Shown here: in pieces, positions 23,040 to 37,200 of the stretch
How positions within the stretch are numbered: the first letter of the stretch is position 1
Layout of the letters: every line of letters starts with the position of its first letter
DNA from: Euonymus europaeus
Taxonomy: Eukaryota; Streptophyta; Magnoliopsida; Celastrales; Celastraceae
Direction of reading: 5' to 3'
NCBI GenBank assembly: GCA_963580455.1
Contig: OY756968.1
Span: forward strand, 14,973,996-15,037,995
DNA: 64,000 nt
Translations under genes and position numbers: made by a program
Notes under the pieces: generated by a model
Database searches by the model: none
Told to the model about the DNA's origin: nothing
What the model saw: only the letters and a program-made list of their open reading frames with translations

Positions 23040-25880
23040 ATGGAGGAGCTTTTAACGGTTTTGTCCGTTTATCATAGAAATTTGGTGTTTTGGCATCGAA
23101 ATAGTCTAGGAAGCTTATACTCTTGAAATTTGACATAGAAGAACAATAAAAAGTGTACATAGAGCAATTTTGATAGTCCGAAGTTGGTCAACTCTCTCTA
23201 TGAAGGAGCTTTTAACGGTTTTCTCCTTTTTTCATAGAAAGTTGTTGTTTTGGCATCGAAATAGTCTAGGAAGCTTAAACTCGTAAAATTTGACATAGAA
23301 GAAGAACAATAAAAAGTGTACATTGAGCAACTTTGATGGTCCGAAGTTGCTGAACTCTCTCTATGGAGGGGCTTTTAACGGTTTTGTCCGTTTATCATAG
23401 AAAGTTAGTGTTTTTGGCATCGAAATAGTCTAGGAAGCTTAAACTCGTAAAATTTGACATAGAAGAACAATAAAAAGTGTACTTTGAGCAACTTCGATGG
23501 TCCGAAGTTGCTCAACTGTCTCTATGGAGGAGCTTTTAACGGTTTTGTCCATTTGTCATAGAAAGTTGGTGTTTCGGCATCGAAATAGTCTAGGAAGCTT
23601 ATACTCTTAAAATTTGACATAGAAGAACAATAAAAAGTGTACATTGAGCAACTTTGATGGTCCGAAGTTGCTAAACTCTCTCTATGGAGGAGCTTTTAAC
23701 GATTTTGTCCCTTTGTCATAGAAATTTGGTGTTTTGGCATCGAAATAGTCTAGGAAGCTTAAACTCGTAAAATTTGACATAGAAGAACAATAAAAAGTGT
23801 ACATTGAGCAACTTTGATGGTACGAAGTTGCTCAACTGTCTCTATGGAGGAGCTTTTAACGGTTTTGTCCGTTTGTCATAGAACGTTGGTGTTTTGGCAT
23901 CGAAATAGTCTAGGAAGCTTAAACTCGTAAAATTTGACATAGAAGAACAATAAAAAGTGTACATTGAGCAACTTTGATGGTCCGAAGTTGCTAAACTCTC
24001 TCTATGGAGGGGCTTTTAACGGTTTTGTCCGTTTATCATTGAAAGTTAGTGTTTTGGCATCGAAAAAGTCTAGGAAGCTTAATCTCGTAAAATTTGACAT
24101 AGAAGAACAATAAAAAGTGTACATTGAGCAACTTTGATGGTCCGAAGTTGCTCAGCTCTCTCTATGGAGGAGCTCTTAACGGTTTTGTTTGTTTGTCATA
24201 GAAAGTTGGTGTTTTGGCATCGAAATAGTCTGGGAAGCTTAAACTCGTAAAATTTGACATAGAAGAACAATAAAAAGTGTACATTGAGCAACTTTGATGG
24301 TCCGAAGTTGCTCAACTCTCTCTATGGAGGAGCTTTTAACGGTTTTGTCCGTTTATCATAGAAAGTTGGTGTTTTGGCATCGAAAAAGTCTAGGAAGCTT
24401 ATACTCTTGAAATTTGACATAGAAGAACAATAAAAAGTGTACATAGATCAATTTTGATAGTCCGAAGTTGCTCAACTCTCTCTATGGAGGAGCTTTTAAC
24501 GGTTTTGTCCGTTTGTCATAGAAAGTTTTGTTTTGGCATCGAAATAATCTATGAAGCTTACACTCGTAAAATTTGACATATAAGAACAATAAAAATTTTA
24601 CACTGAGCAACTTTGATGGTCCGAAGTTGCTCAACTCTCTCTATGGAGGAGCTTTTAACGGTTTTGTCCGTTTATCATAGAAAGTTGGTGTTTTGGCATC
24701 GAAATAGTCTAGGAAGCTTATACTCTTAAAATTTGACATAGAAGAACAATAAAAAGTGTACATAGAGCAATTTTGATAGTCCGAAGTTGGTCAACTCTCT
24801 CTATGCAGGAGCTTTTAACGGTTTTGTCCGTTTTTCGTAGAAAGTTGGTGTTTTGGCATCGAAATAGTTTAGGAAGCTTAAACTCGTAAAATTTGACACA
24901 GAAGAACAATAAAAAGTGTACATTGAGCAACTTTGATGGTCCGAAGTTGCTGAACTCTTTCTATGGAGGGACTTTTAACGGTTTTGTCCGTTTATCATAG
25001 AATTTTGGTGTTTTGGCATCGAAATAATCTATGAAGCTTATACTCATAAAATTTTACATATAAGAACAATAAAAATTGTACACCGAGCAACTTTGATGGT
25101 CTGAAGTTGCTCAATTCTCTTATATGGAGGAGCTTTTATCAGTTTTGTCCATTTGTCATAGAAAGTTGGTGTTTTGGCATCGAAATAATCTATGAAGCTT
25201 ATACTAGAAAAATTTGACATATAAGAACAATAAAAATTGTACATCGAGCAACTTTGATGGTCCGAAGTTGCTCAACTCTCTTATATGGAGGAGCTTTTAT
25301 CGGTTTTTTCCATTTGTCATAGAAAGTTAGTGTTTCGGCATCGAAATAGTCTAGGATGCTTAAACTCGTAAAATTTGACATAGAAGAACAATAAAAAGTG
25401 TACATTGAGCAACTTTGATGGTCCGAACTTGCTCAACTCTTTCTATGGAGGAGCTTTTAACGGTTTTGTCCATTTGTCATAGAAAATTGGTGTTTCGGCA
25501 TTGAAATAGTCTAGGAAGCTTATACTCTTAAAATTTGACATAGAAGAACAATAAAAAGTGTACATTGAGCAACTTTGATGGTCCGAAGTTGCTCAACTTT
25601 CTCTATGGAGGAGCTTTTAACGGTTTTGTCCGTTTGTCATAGAAAGTTGGTGTTTTGGCATCGAAATAGTCTGGGAAGCATAAACTCGTAAAATTTGACA
25701 TAGAAGAACAATAAAAAGTGTACATTGAGCAACTTTGATGGTCCGAAGTTGCTGAACTCTCTCTATGGAGGGGCTTTTAACGGTTTTGTCCGTTTATTGT
25801 AGAAAGTTGGTGTTTTGGCATCGAAATAGTCTAGGAAGCTTATACTCTTAAAATTTGACATAGAAGAACAATAAAAAGTG
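23040..25880 (+). repeat. Duplication with 6,730-bp offset, copy 1
   Basis: This stretch matches 29770-32610 at a constant offset of 6,730 bp. Shared private changes include CAACTCTTTCTATGG (about 25436 and 32166), TTATTGTAG (about 25795 and 32525), TATGCAGGAGC (about 24803 and 31533) and ATAGATCAATTTTG (about 24443 and 31173). Homology is lost near 25890, where this copy has ATTGAGC and the partner ACTGAGC. Boundaries are approximate. Confidence 0.75.
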
Positions 25881-26483
25881 TACATTGAGCAACTTTGATG
25901 GTCCGAAGTTGCTGAACTCTCTCTATGGAGGGGCTTTTAACGGTTTTGTCCGTTTATCGTAGAAAGTTGGTGTTTTGGCATCGAAATAGTCTAGGAAGCT
26001 TAAACTCGTAAAATTTGACATAGAAGAACAATAAAAAGTGTACATTGAGCAACTTTGATGGTCCGAAGTTGCTGAACTCTCTCTATGGAGGGACTTTTAA
26101 CGGTTTTGTCCGTTTATCATAGAAAGTTAGTGTTTTTGGCATCGAAATAGTCTAGGAAGCTTATACTCTTAAAATTTGACATAGAAGAACAATAAAAAGT
26201 GTACATAGAGCAATTTTGATAGTCCGAAGTTGGTCAACTCATATGGAGGAGCTTTTAACGGTTTTGTCCGTTTGTCATAGAAAGTTGTTGTTTTGGCATC
26301 GAAATAGTCTAGGAAGCTTAAACTCGTAAAATTTGACATAGAAGAACAATAAAAAGTGTACATTGAGCAACTTTGATGGTCCGAAGTTGCTCAACTCTCT
26401 CTATGGAGGAGCTTTTAAAGATTTTGTCCCTTTGTCATAGAATTTTGGTGTTTTGGCATCGAAATAATCTATGAAGCTTATAC

Positions 26484-26844
26484 TCATAAAATTTTACATA
26501 TAAGAACAATAAAAATTGTACACCGAGCAACTTTGACGGTCCGAAGTTGCTCAATTCTCTTATATGGAGGAGCTTTTATCGGTTTTGTCCATTTGTCATA
26601 GAAAGTTGTTGTTTGGCATCGAAATAATCTATGAAGCTTATACTAGTAAAATTTGACATATAAGAGCAATAAAAATTGTACACCGAGCAACTTTGATGGT
26701 CCGAAGTTGCTCAACTCTCTTATATGGAGGAGCTTTTATCGGTTTTTTCCATTTGTCATAGAAAGTTAGTGTTTCGGCATCGAAATAGTCTAGGATGCTT
26801 AAACTCGTAAAATTAGACATAGAAGAACAATAAAAAGTGTACAT
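26484..26844 (+). repeat. Cassette copy with a 1-bp deletion
   Basis: This is one of the 15 TATATGG cassettes. It reads GTTGTTGTTTGGCATC near 26608, one T fewer than its relatives, which breaks the 66-codon minus-strand frame seen in most other copies. The next cassette upstream starts exactly 1,440 bp (nine monomers) away at 25044. Confidence 0.8.
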
Positions 26845-29769
26845 TGAGCAACTTTGATGGTCCGAAGTTGGTCAACTCTCTCTATGGAGGAGCTTTTAAC
26901 GGTTTTGTCCATTTGTCATAGAAAGTTGGTGTTTCGGCATCGAAATAGTCTAGGAAGCTTATACTCATAAAATTTGACATAGAAGAACAATAAAAAGTGT
27001 ACATTGAGCAACTTTGATGGTCCGAAGTTGCTCAACTCTCTCTATGGAGGGGCTTTTAACGGTTTTGTCCGTTTATCGTAGAAAGTTGGTGTTTTGGCAT
27101 CGAAATAGTCTAGGAAGCTTATACTCTTAAAATTTGACATAGAAGTACAATAAAAAGTGTACATTGAGCAACTTTGATGGTCCGAAGTTGCTGAACTCTC
27201 TCTATGGAGGGGCTTTTAACGGTTTTGTCCGTTTATCGTAGAAAGTTGGTGTTTTGGCATCGAAATAGTCTAGGAAGCTTATAGTCTTAAAAATTTCACA
27301 TAGAAGAACAATAAAAAGTGTACATAGAGCAATTTTGATAGTCCGAAGTTGCTCAACTCTCTCTATGGAGGAGCTTTTAACGGTTTTGTCCGTTTGTCAT
27401 AGAAAGTTGTGTTTTGGCATCGAAATAATCTATGAAGCTTACACTCGTAAAATTTGACATATAAGAACAATGAAAATTTTACACTGAGCAACTTTGATGG
27501 TCCGAAGTTGCTCAACTCTCTCTATGGAGGAGCTTTTAACGGTTTTGTCCGTTTATCATAGAAAGTTGGTGTTTTGGCATCGAAATAGTCTAGAAAGCTT
27601 ATACTCTTAAAATTTGACATAGAAGAACAATAAAAAGTGTACATAGAGCAATTTTGATAGTCCGAAGTTGGTCAACTCTCTCTATGAAGGAGCTTTTAAC
27701 GGTTTTGTCCGTTTTTCATAGAAAGTTGTTGTTTTGGCATCGAAATAGTCTAGGAAGCTTAAACTCGTAAAATTTGACATAGAAGAAGAACAATAAAAAG
27801 TGTACATTGAGCAACTTTGATGGTCCGAAGTTGCTGAACTCTCTTTATGGAGGGGCTTTTAACGGTTTTGTCCGTTTATCATAGAAAGTTAGTGTTTTTG
27901 GCATCGAAATACTCTAGGAAGCTTAAACTCGTAAAATTTGACATAGAAGAACAATAAAAAGTGTACTTTGAGCAACTTTGATGGTCCGAAGTTGCTCAAC
28001 TGTCTCTATGGAGGAGCTTTTAACGGTTTTGTCCATTTGTCATAGAAAGTTGGTGTTTCGGCATCGAAATAGTCTAGGAAGCTTATACTCTTAAAATTTG
28101 ACATAGAAGAACAATAAAAAGTGTACATTGAGCAACTTTGATGGTCCGAAGTTGCTCAACTCTCTCTATGGAGGAGCTTTTAACGATTTTGTCCCTTTGT
28201 CATAGAAATTTGGTGTTTTGGCATCGAAATAGTCTAGGAAGCTTAAACTCGTAAAATTTGACATAGAAGAACAATAAAAAGTGTACATTGAGCAACTTTG
28301 ATGGTCCGAAGTTGCTGAACTCTCTCTATGGAGGGGCTTTTAACGGTTTTGTCCGTTTATCGTAGAAAGTTGGTGTTTTGGCATCGAAAGAGTCTAGGAA
28401 GCTTAAACTCGTAAAATTTGACATAGAAGAACAATAAAAAGTGTACATTGAGCAACTTTGATGGTCCGAAGTTGCTGAACTCTCTCTATGGAGGGGCTTT
28501 TAACGGTTTTGTCCGTTTATCATAGAAAGTTAGTGTTTTGGCATCGAAAAAGTCTAGGAAGCTTAAACTCGTAAAATTTGACATAGAAGAACAATAAAAA
28601 GTGTACATTGAGCAACTTTGATGGTCCGAAGTTGCTCAGCTCTCTCTATGGAGGAGCTTTTAACGGTTTTGTTTGTTTGTCATAGAAAGTTGGTGTTTTG
28701 GCATCGAAATAGTCTGGGAAGCTTAAACTCGTAAAATTTGACATAGAAGAACAATAAAAAGTGTACATTGAGCAACTTTGATGGTCCGAAGTTGCTCAAC
28801 TCTCTCTATGGAGGAGCTTTTAACGATTTTGTCCGTTTATCATAGAAAGTTGGTGTTTTGGCATCGAAATAGTTTAGGAAGCTTAAACTCGTAAAATTTG
28901 ACATAGAAGAACAATAAAAAGTGTACATTGAGCAACTTTGATGGTCCGAAGTTGCTCAACTCTCTCTATGGAGGGACTTTTAACGGTTTTGTCCGTTTAT
29001 CATAGAATTTTGGTATTTTGGCATCGAAATAATCTATGAAGCTTATACTCATAAAATTTTACATATAAGAACAATAAAAATTGTACACCGAGCAACTTTG
29101 ATGGTCCGAAGTTGCTCAATTCTCTTATATGGAGGAGCTTTTATCGGTTTTGTCCATTTGTCATAGAAAGTTGGTGTTTTGGCATCGAAATAATCTATGA
29201 AGCTTATACTAGTAAAATTTGACATATAAGAACAATAAAAATTGTACACCGAGCAACTTTGATGGTCCGAAGTTGCTCAACTCTCTTATATGGAGGAGCT
29301 TTTATCGGTTTTTTCCATTTGTCATAGAAAGTTAGTGTTTCGGCGTCGAAATAGTCTAGGATGCTTAAACTCGTAAAATTTGACATAGAAGAACAATAAA
29401 AAGTGTACATTGAGCAACTTTGATGGTCCGAAGTTGGTCAACTCTCTCTATGGAGGAGCTTTTAACGGTTTTGTCCATTTGTCATAGAAAGTTGGTGTTT
29501 CGGCATCGAAATAGTCTAGGAAGCTTATACTCTTAAAATTTGACATAGAAGAACAATAAAAAGTGTACATTGAGCAACTTTGATGGTCCGAAGTTGCTCA
29601 ACTCTCTCTATGGAGGAGCTTTTAACGGTTTTGTCCGTTTATCATAGAAAGTTGGTGTTTTGGCATCGAAATAGTCTAGGAAGCTTATACTCTTAAAATT
29701 TGACATAGAAGAACAATAAAAAGTGTACATTGAGCAACTTTGATGGTCCGAAGTTGCTCAACTCTCTCT

Positions 29770-32610
29770 ATGGAGGAGCTTTTAACGGTTTTGTCCGTTT
29801 ATCATAGAAAGTTGGTGTTTTGGCATCGAAATAGTCTAGGAAGCTTATACTCTTGAAATTTGACATAGAAGAACAATAAAAAGTGTACATAGAGCAATTT
29901 TGATAGTCCGAAGTTGGTCAACTCTCTCTATGAAGGAGCTTTTAACGGTTTTGTCCTTTTTTCATAGAAAGTTGTTGTTTTGGCATCGAAATAGTCTAGG
30001 AAGCTTAAACTCGTAAAATTTGACATAGAAGAAGAACAATAAAAAGTGTACATTGAGCAACTTTGATGGTCCGAAGTTGCTGAACTCTCTCTATGGAGGG
30101 GCTTTTAACGGTTTTGTCCGTTTATCATAGAAAGTTAGTGTTTTTGGCATCGAAATAGTCTAGGAAGCTTAAACTCGTAAAATTTGACATAGAAGAACAA
30201 TAAAAAGTGTACTTTGAGCAACTTCGATGGTCCGAAGTTGCTCAACTGTCTCTATGGAGGAACGTTTAACGGTTTTGTCCATTTGTCATAGAAAGTTGGT
30301 GTTTCGGCATCGAAATAGTCTAGGAAGCTTATACTCTTAAAATTTGACATAGAAGAACAATAAAAAGTGTACATTGAGCAACTTTGATGGTCCGAAGTTG
30401 CTCAACTCTCTCTATGGAGGAGCTTTTAACGATTTTGTCCCTTTGTCATAGAAATTTGGTGTTTTGGCATCGAAATAGTCTAGGAAGCTTAAACTCGTAA
30501 AATTTGACATAGAAGAACAATAAAAAGTGTACATTGAGCAACTTTGATGGTACGAAGTTGCTCAACTGTCTCTATGGAGGAGCTTTTAACGGTTTTGTCC
30601 GTTTGTCATAGAAAGTTGGTGTTTTGGCATCGAAATAGTCTAGGAAGCTTAAACTCGTAAAATTTGACATAGAAGAACAATAAAAAGTGTACATTGAGCA
30701 ACTTTGATGGTCCGAAGTTGCTAAACTCTCTCTATGGAGGGGCTTTTAACGGTTTTGTCCGTTTATCATAGAAAGTTAGTGTTTTGGCATCGAAAAAGTC
30801 TAGGAAGCTTAAACTCGTAAAATTTGACATAGAAGAACAATAAAAAGTGTACATTGAGCAACTTTGATGGTCCGAAGTTGCTCAGCTCTCTCTATGGAGG
30901 AGCTCTTAACGGTTTTGTTTGTTTGTCATAGAAAGTTGGTGTTTTGGCATCGAAATAGTCTGGGAAGCTTAAACTCGTAAAATTTGACATAGAAGAACAA
31001 TAAAAAGCGTACATTGAGCAACTTTGATGGTCCGAAGTTGCTCAACTCTCTCTATGGAGGAGCTTTTAACGGTTTTGTCCGTTTATCATAGAAAGTTGGT
31101 GTTTTGGCATCGAAATAGTCTAGGAAGCTTATACTCTTGAAATTTGACATAGAAGAACAATAAAAAGTGTACATAGATCAATTTTGATAGTCCGAAGTTG
31201 CTCAACTCTCTCTATGGAGGAGCTTTTAACGGTTTTGTCCGTTTGTCATAGAAAGTTTTGTTTTGGCATCGAAATAATCTATGAAGCTTACACTCGTAAA
31301 ATTTGACATATAAGAACAATAAAAATTTTACACTGAGCAACTTTGATGGTCCGAAGTTGCTCAACTCTCTCTATGGAGGAGCTTTTAACGGTTTTGTCCG
31401 TTTATCATAGAAAGTTGGTGTTTTGGCATCGAAATAGTCTAGGAAGCTTATACTCTTAAAATTTGACATAGAAGAACAATAAAAAGTGTACATAGAGCAA
31501 TTTTGATAGTCCGAAGTTGGTCAACTCTCTCTATGCAGGAGCTTTTAACGGTTTTGTCCGTTTTTCGTAGAAAGTTGGTGTTTTGGCATCGAAATAGTTT
31601 AGGAAGCTTAAACTCGTAAAATTTGACATAGAAGAACAATAAAAAGTGTACATTGAGCAACTTTGATGGTCCGAAGTTGCTGAACTCTCTCTATGGAGGG
31701 ACTTTTAACGGTTTTGTCCGTTTATCATAGAATTTTGGTGTTTTGGCATCGAAATAATCTATGAAGCTTATACTCATAAAATTTTACATATAAGAACAAT
31801 AAAAATTGTACACCGAGCAACTTTGATGGTCCGAAGTTGCTCAATTCTCTTATATGGAGGAGCTTTTATCAGTTTTGTCCATTTGTCATAGAAAGTTGGT
31901 GTTTTGGCATCGAAATAATCTATGAAGCTTATACTAGTAAAATTTGACATATAAAAACAATAAAAATTGTACATCGAGCAACTTTGATGGTCCGAAGTTG
32001 CTCAACTCTCTTATATGGAGGAGCTTTTATCGGTTTTTTCCATTTGTCATAGAAAGTTAGTGTTTCGGCATCGAAATAGTCTAGGATGCTTAAACTCGTA
32101 AAATTTGACATAGAAGAACAATAAAAAGTGTACATTGAGCAACTTTGATGGTCCGAACTTGCTCAACTCTTTCTATGGAGGAACTTTTAACGGTTTTGTC
32201 CATTTGTCATAGAAAGTTGCTGTTTCGGCATCGAAATAGTCTAGGAAGCTTATACTCTTAAAATTTGACATAGAAGAACAATAAAGAGTGTACATTGAGC
32301 AACTTTGATGGTCCGAAGTTGCTCAACTCTCTCTATGGAGGAGCTTTTAACGGTTTTGTCCGTTTGTCATAGAAAGTTGTTGTTTTGGCATCGAAATAGT
32401 CTGGGAAGCATAAACTCGTAAAATTTGACATAGAAGAACAATAAAAAGTGTACATTGAGCAACTTTGATGGTCCGAAGTTGCTGAACTCTCTCTATGGAG
32501 GGGCTTTTAACGGTTTTGTCCGTTTATTGTAGAAAGTTGGTGTTTTGGCATCGAAATAGTCTAGGAAGCTTATACTCTTAAAATTTGACATAGAAGAACA
32601 ATAAAAAGTT
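29770..32610 (+). repeat. Duplication with 6,730-bp offset, copy 2
   Basis: Partner of 23040-25880, carrying the same cassette (31774-32135) and the same private variants. Differences include GGAGGAACGTTTAACGG near 30258 and AATAAAGAGTG near 32282. To the right, the homology ends in a switch to a different variant order, suggesting a later crossover. Confidence 0.75.
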
Positions 32611-33639
32611 TACACTGAGCAACTTTGATGGTCCGAAGTTGCTCAACTCTCTCTATGGAGGAGCTTTTAACGGTTTTGTCCGTTTATCATAGAAAGTTGG
32701 TGTTTTGGCATCGAAATAGTCTAGGAAGCTTATACTCTTAAAATTTGACATAGAAGAACAATAAAAAGTGTACATAGAGCAATTTTGATAGTCCGAAGTT
32801 GGTCAACTCTCTCTATGAAGGAGCTTTTAACGGTTTTGTCCGTTTTTCATAGAAAGTTGTTGTTTTGGCATCGAAATAGTCTATGAAGCTTACACTCGTA
32901 AAATTTGACATAGAAGAACAATAAAAAGTGTACATAGAGCTATTTTGATAGTCCGAAGTTGGTCAACTCTCTCTATGAAGGAGCTTTTAACGGTTTTGTC
33001 CGTTTTTCATAGAAAGTTGGTGTTTTGGCATCGAAATAGTCTAGGAAGCTTAAACTCGTAAAATTTGACATAGAAGAAGAACAATAAAAAGTGTACATTG
33101 AGCAACTTTGATGGTCCGAAATTGCTGAACTCTCTCTATGGAGGGGCTTTTAACGGTTTTGTCCGTTTATCGTAGAAAGTTGGTGTTTTGGCATCGAAAT
33201 AATCTAGGAAGCTTATACTCGTAAAATTTGACATAGAAGAACAATAAAAAGTGTACATTGAGCAACTTTGATGGTCCGAAGTTGCTCAGCTCCCTTTATG
33301 GAGGAACTTTTAACGGTTTTTTCCATTTATCATAGAAAGTATGTGTTTTGACATCGAAATAGTCTATGAAGCTTACACTCGTAAAATTTGACATAGAATA
33401 ACAATAAAAAGTGTACTTTGACCAACTTTGATGGTCCGAAGTTGCTCAATTCTCTTATATGGAGGAGCTTTTAACGGTTTTGTCCGTTTGTCATTAAAAG
33501 TTGTTGTTTTGGCATCGAAATAGTCTCAGAAGCTTAAACTCGTAAAATTTGACATAGAACAACAATAAAAAGTGTACATTGAGCAACTTTGATGGTCCGA
33601 AGTTGCTCAACTCTCTCTATGGAGGAGCTTTTAAAGATT

Positions 33640-34280
33640 TTGTCCCTTTGTCATAGAAAGTTGGTGTTTTGGCATCGAAATAGTCTGGGAAGCTTAAACT
33701 CGTAAAATTTGACATAGAAGAACAATAAAAAGTGTACATTGAGCAACTTTGATGACCCCGAAGTTGCTCAACTCTCTCTATGGAGGAGCTTTTAACGGTT
33801 TTGTCCGTTTATCATAGAAAGTTGGTGTTTTGGCATAAAAATAGTCTAGGAAGCTTAAACTCGTAAAATTTGACATAGAAGAACAATAAAAAGTGTACAA
33901 AGAGCAATTCTGATAGTCCGAAGTTGCTCAACTCTCTCTATGGAGGAGCTTTTAACGGTTTTGTCCGTTTGTCATAGAAAGTTGGTGTTTTGGCATCGAA
34001 ATAGTCTGGGAAGCTTAAACTCGTAAAATTTGACATAGAAGAACAATAAAAAGTGTACATTGGGCAACTTTGATGACCCCGAAGTTGCTCAACTCTCTCT
34101 ATGGAGGAGCTTTTAACGGTTTTGTCCGTTTATCATAGAAAGTTGGTGTTTTGGCATCGAAATAGTCTAGGAAGCTTAAACTCGTAAAATTTGACATAGA
34201 AGAACAATAAAAAGTGTACATTGAGCAACTTTGATGGTCCGAAGTTGCTGAACTCTCTCTATGGAGGGGCTTTTAACGGT
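33640..34280 (+). repeat. Two-monomer (320-bp) local duplication with GATGACCCC variant
   Basis: A TCTGGG monomer ending in GATGACCCCGAAG (33751) followed by an ATCATAG monomer is repeated about 320 bp on (GATGACCCC at 34072). The variant replaces GATGGTCC and adds one base within the dyad spacer. I see it only four times in the window: here twice, at 39353 and at 50172. The last two are 10,819 bp apart and are partners in the 10.82-kb duplication. Confidence 0.75.
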
Positions 34281-37200
34281 TTTGTCCGTTTATCGTAGAA
34301 AGTTGGTGTTTTGGCATCAAAATAGTCTAGGAAGCTTATACTCTTAAAAATTTCACATAGAAGAACAATAAAAAGTGTACATAGAGCAATTTTGATAGTC
34401 CGAAGTTGCTCAACTCTCTCTATGGAGGAGCTTTTAACGGTTTTGTCCGTTTGTCATAGAAAGTTGTGTTTTGGCATCGAAATAATCTATGAAGCTTACA
34501 CTCGTAAAATTTGACATATAAGAACAATGAAAATTTTACACTGAGCAACTTTGATGGTCCGAAGTTGCTCAACTCTCTCTATGGAGGAGCTTTTAACGGT
34601 TTTGTCCGTTTATCATAGAAAGTTGGTGTTTTGGCATCGAAATAGTCTAGGAAGCTTATACTCTTAAAATTTGACATAGAAGAACAATAAAAAGTCTACA
34701 TAGAGCAATTTTGATAGTCCGAAGTTGGTCAACTCTCTCTATGAAGGAGCTTTTAACGGTTTTGTCCGTTTTTCATAGAAAGTTGTTGTTTTGGCATCGA
34801 AATAGTCTAGGAAGCTTAAACTCGTAAAATTTGACATAGAAGAAGAACAATAAAAAGTGTACATTGAGCAACTTTGATGGTCCGAAGTTGCTGAACTCTC
34901 TCTATGGAGGGGCTTTTAACGGTTTTGTCCGTTTATCACAGAAAGTTAGTGTTTTTGGCATCGAAATAGTCTAGGAAGCTTAAACTCGTAAAATTTGACA
35001 TAGAAGAACAATAAAAAGTGTACTTTGAGCAACTTTGATGGTCCGAAGTTGCTCAACTGTCTCTATGAAGGAGCTTTTAACGGTTTTGTCCATTTGTCAT
35101 AGAAAGTTGGTGTTTCGGCATCGAAATAGTCTAGGAAGCTTATACTCTTAAAATTTGACATAGAAGAACAATAAAAAGTGTACATTGAGCAACTTTGATG
35201 GTCCGAAGTTGCTCAACTCTCTCTATGGAGGAGCTTTTAACGATTTTGTCCCTTTGTCATAGAAATTTGGTGTTTTGGCATCGAAATAGTCTAGGAAGCT
35301 TAAACTCGTAAAATTTGACATAGAAGAACAATAAAAAGTGTACATTGAGCAACTTTGATGGTACGAAGTTGCTCAACTGTCTCTATGGAGGAGCTTTTAA
35401 CGGTTTTGTCCGTTTGTCATAGAAAGTTGGTGTTTTGGCATCGAAATAGTCTAGGAAGCTTAAACTCGTAAAATTTGACATAGAAGAACAATAAAAAGTG
35501 TACATTGAGCAACTTTGATGGTCCGAAGTTGCTAAACTCTCTCTATGGAGGGGCTTTTAACGGTTTTTTCCGTTTATCATAGAAAGTTAGTGTTTTGGCA
35601 TCGAAAAAGTCTAGGAAGCTTAAACTCGTAAAATTTGACATAGAAGAACAATAAAAAGTGTACATTGAGCAACTTTGATGGTCCGAAGTTGCACAGCTCT
35701 CTCTATGGAGGAGCTTTTAACGGTTTTGTTTGTTTGTCATAGAAAGTTGGTGTTTTGGCATCGAAATAGTCTGGGAAGCTTAAACTCGTAAAATTTGACA
35801 TAGAAGAACAATAAAAAGTGTACATTGAGCAACTTTGATGGTCCGAAGTTGCTCAACTCTCTCTATGGAGGAGCTTTTAACGGTTTTGTCCGTTTATCAT
35901 AGAAAGTTGGTGTTTTGGCATCGAAATAGTCTAGGAAGCTTATACTCTTGAAATTTGACATAGAAGAACAATAAAAAGTGTACATAGAGCAATTTTGATA
36001 GTCCGAAGTTGCTCAACTCTCTCTATGGAGGAGCTTTTAACGGTTTTGTCCGTTTGTCATAGAAAGTTTTGTTTTGGCATCGAAATAATCTATGAAGGTT
36101 ACACTCGTAAAATTTGACATATAAGAACAATAAAAATTTTACACTGAGCAACTTTGATGGTCCGAAGTTGCTCAACTCTCCCTATGGAGGAGCTTTTAAC
36201 GGTTTTGTCCGTTTATCATAGAAAGTTGGTGTTTTGGCATCGAAATAGTCTAGGAAGCTTATACTCTTAAAATTTGACATAGAAGAACAATAAAAAGTGT
36301 ACATAGAGCAATTTTTATAGTCCGAAGTTGGTCAACTCTCTCTATGAAGGAGCTTTTAACGGTTTTGTCCGTTTTTCGTAGAAAGTTGGTGTTTTGGCAT
36401 CGAAATAGTTTAGGAAGCTTAAACTCGTAAAATTTGACATAGAAGAACAATAAAAAGTGTACATTAAGCAACTTTGATGGTCCGAAGTTGCTGAACTCTC
36501 TCTATGGAGGGACTTTTAACGGTTTTGTCCGTTTATCATAGAATTTTGGTATTTTGGCATCGAAATAATCTATGAAGCTTATACTCATAAAATTTTACAT
36601 ATAAGAATAATAAAAATTGTACACCGAGCAACTTTGATGGTCCGAAGTTGCTCAATTCTCTTATATGGAGGAGCTTTTATCGGTTTTGTCCATTTGTCAT
36701 AGAAAGTTGGTGTTTTGGCATCGAAATAATCTATGAAGCTTATACTAGTAAAATTTGACATATAAGAACAATAAAAATTGTACACCGAGCAACTTTGATG
36801 GTCCGAAGTTGCTGAACTCTCTTATATGGAGGAGCTTTTATCGGTTTTTTCCATTTGTCATAGAAAGTTAGTGTTTCGCCATCGAAATAGTCTAGGATGC
36901 TTAAACTCGTAAAATTTGACATAGAAGAACAATAAAAAGTGTACATTGAGCAACTTTGATGGTCCGAAGTTGGTCAACTCTCTCTATGGAGGAGCTTTTA
37001 ACGGTTTTGTCCATTTGTCATAGAAAGTTGTTGTTTCGGCATCGAAATATTCTAGGAAGCTTATACTATTAAAATTTGACATAGAAGAACAATAAAAAGT
37101 GTACATTGAGCAACTTTGATGGTCCGAAGTTGCTCAACTCTCTCTATGGAGGAGCTTTTAACGGTTTTGTCCGTTTGTCATAGAAAGTTGGTGTTTTGGC

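Larger units (their letters stand above)
14413..23544 (+). repeat. 9,132-bp tandem duplication, copy 2
   Basis: Copy 2 matches 5281-14412 throughout. Six single-base contractions between 15240 and 16010 and one 6-bp expansion near 16680 cancel exactly, restoring the 9,132-bp offset. To the right of 23544 the sequence departs from 14413 onward (ACTCTTAAAA against ACTCATAAAA) and instead resembles the stretch near 28030. Confidence 0.85.
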
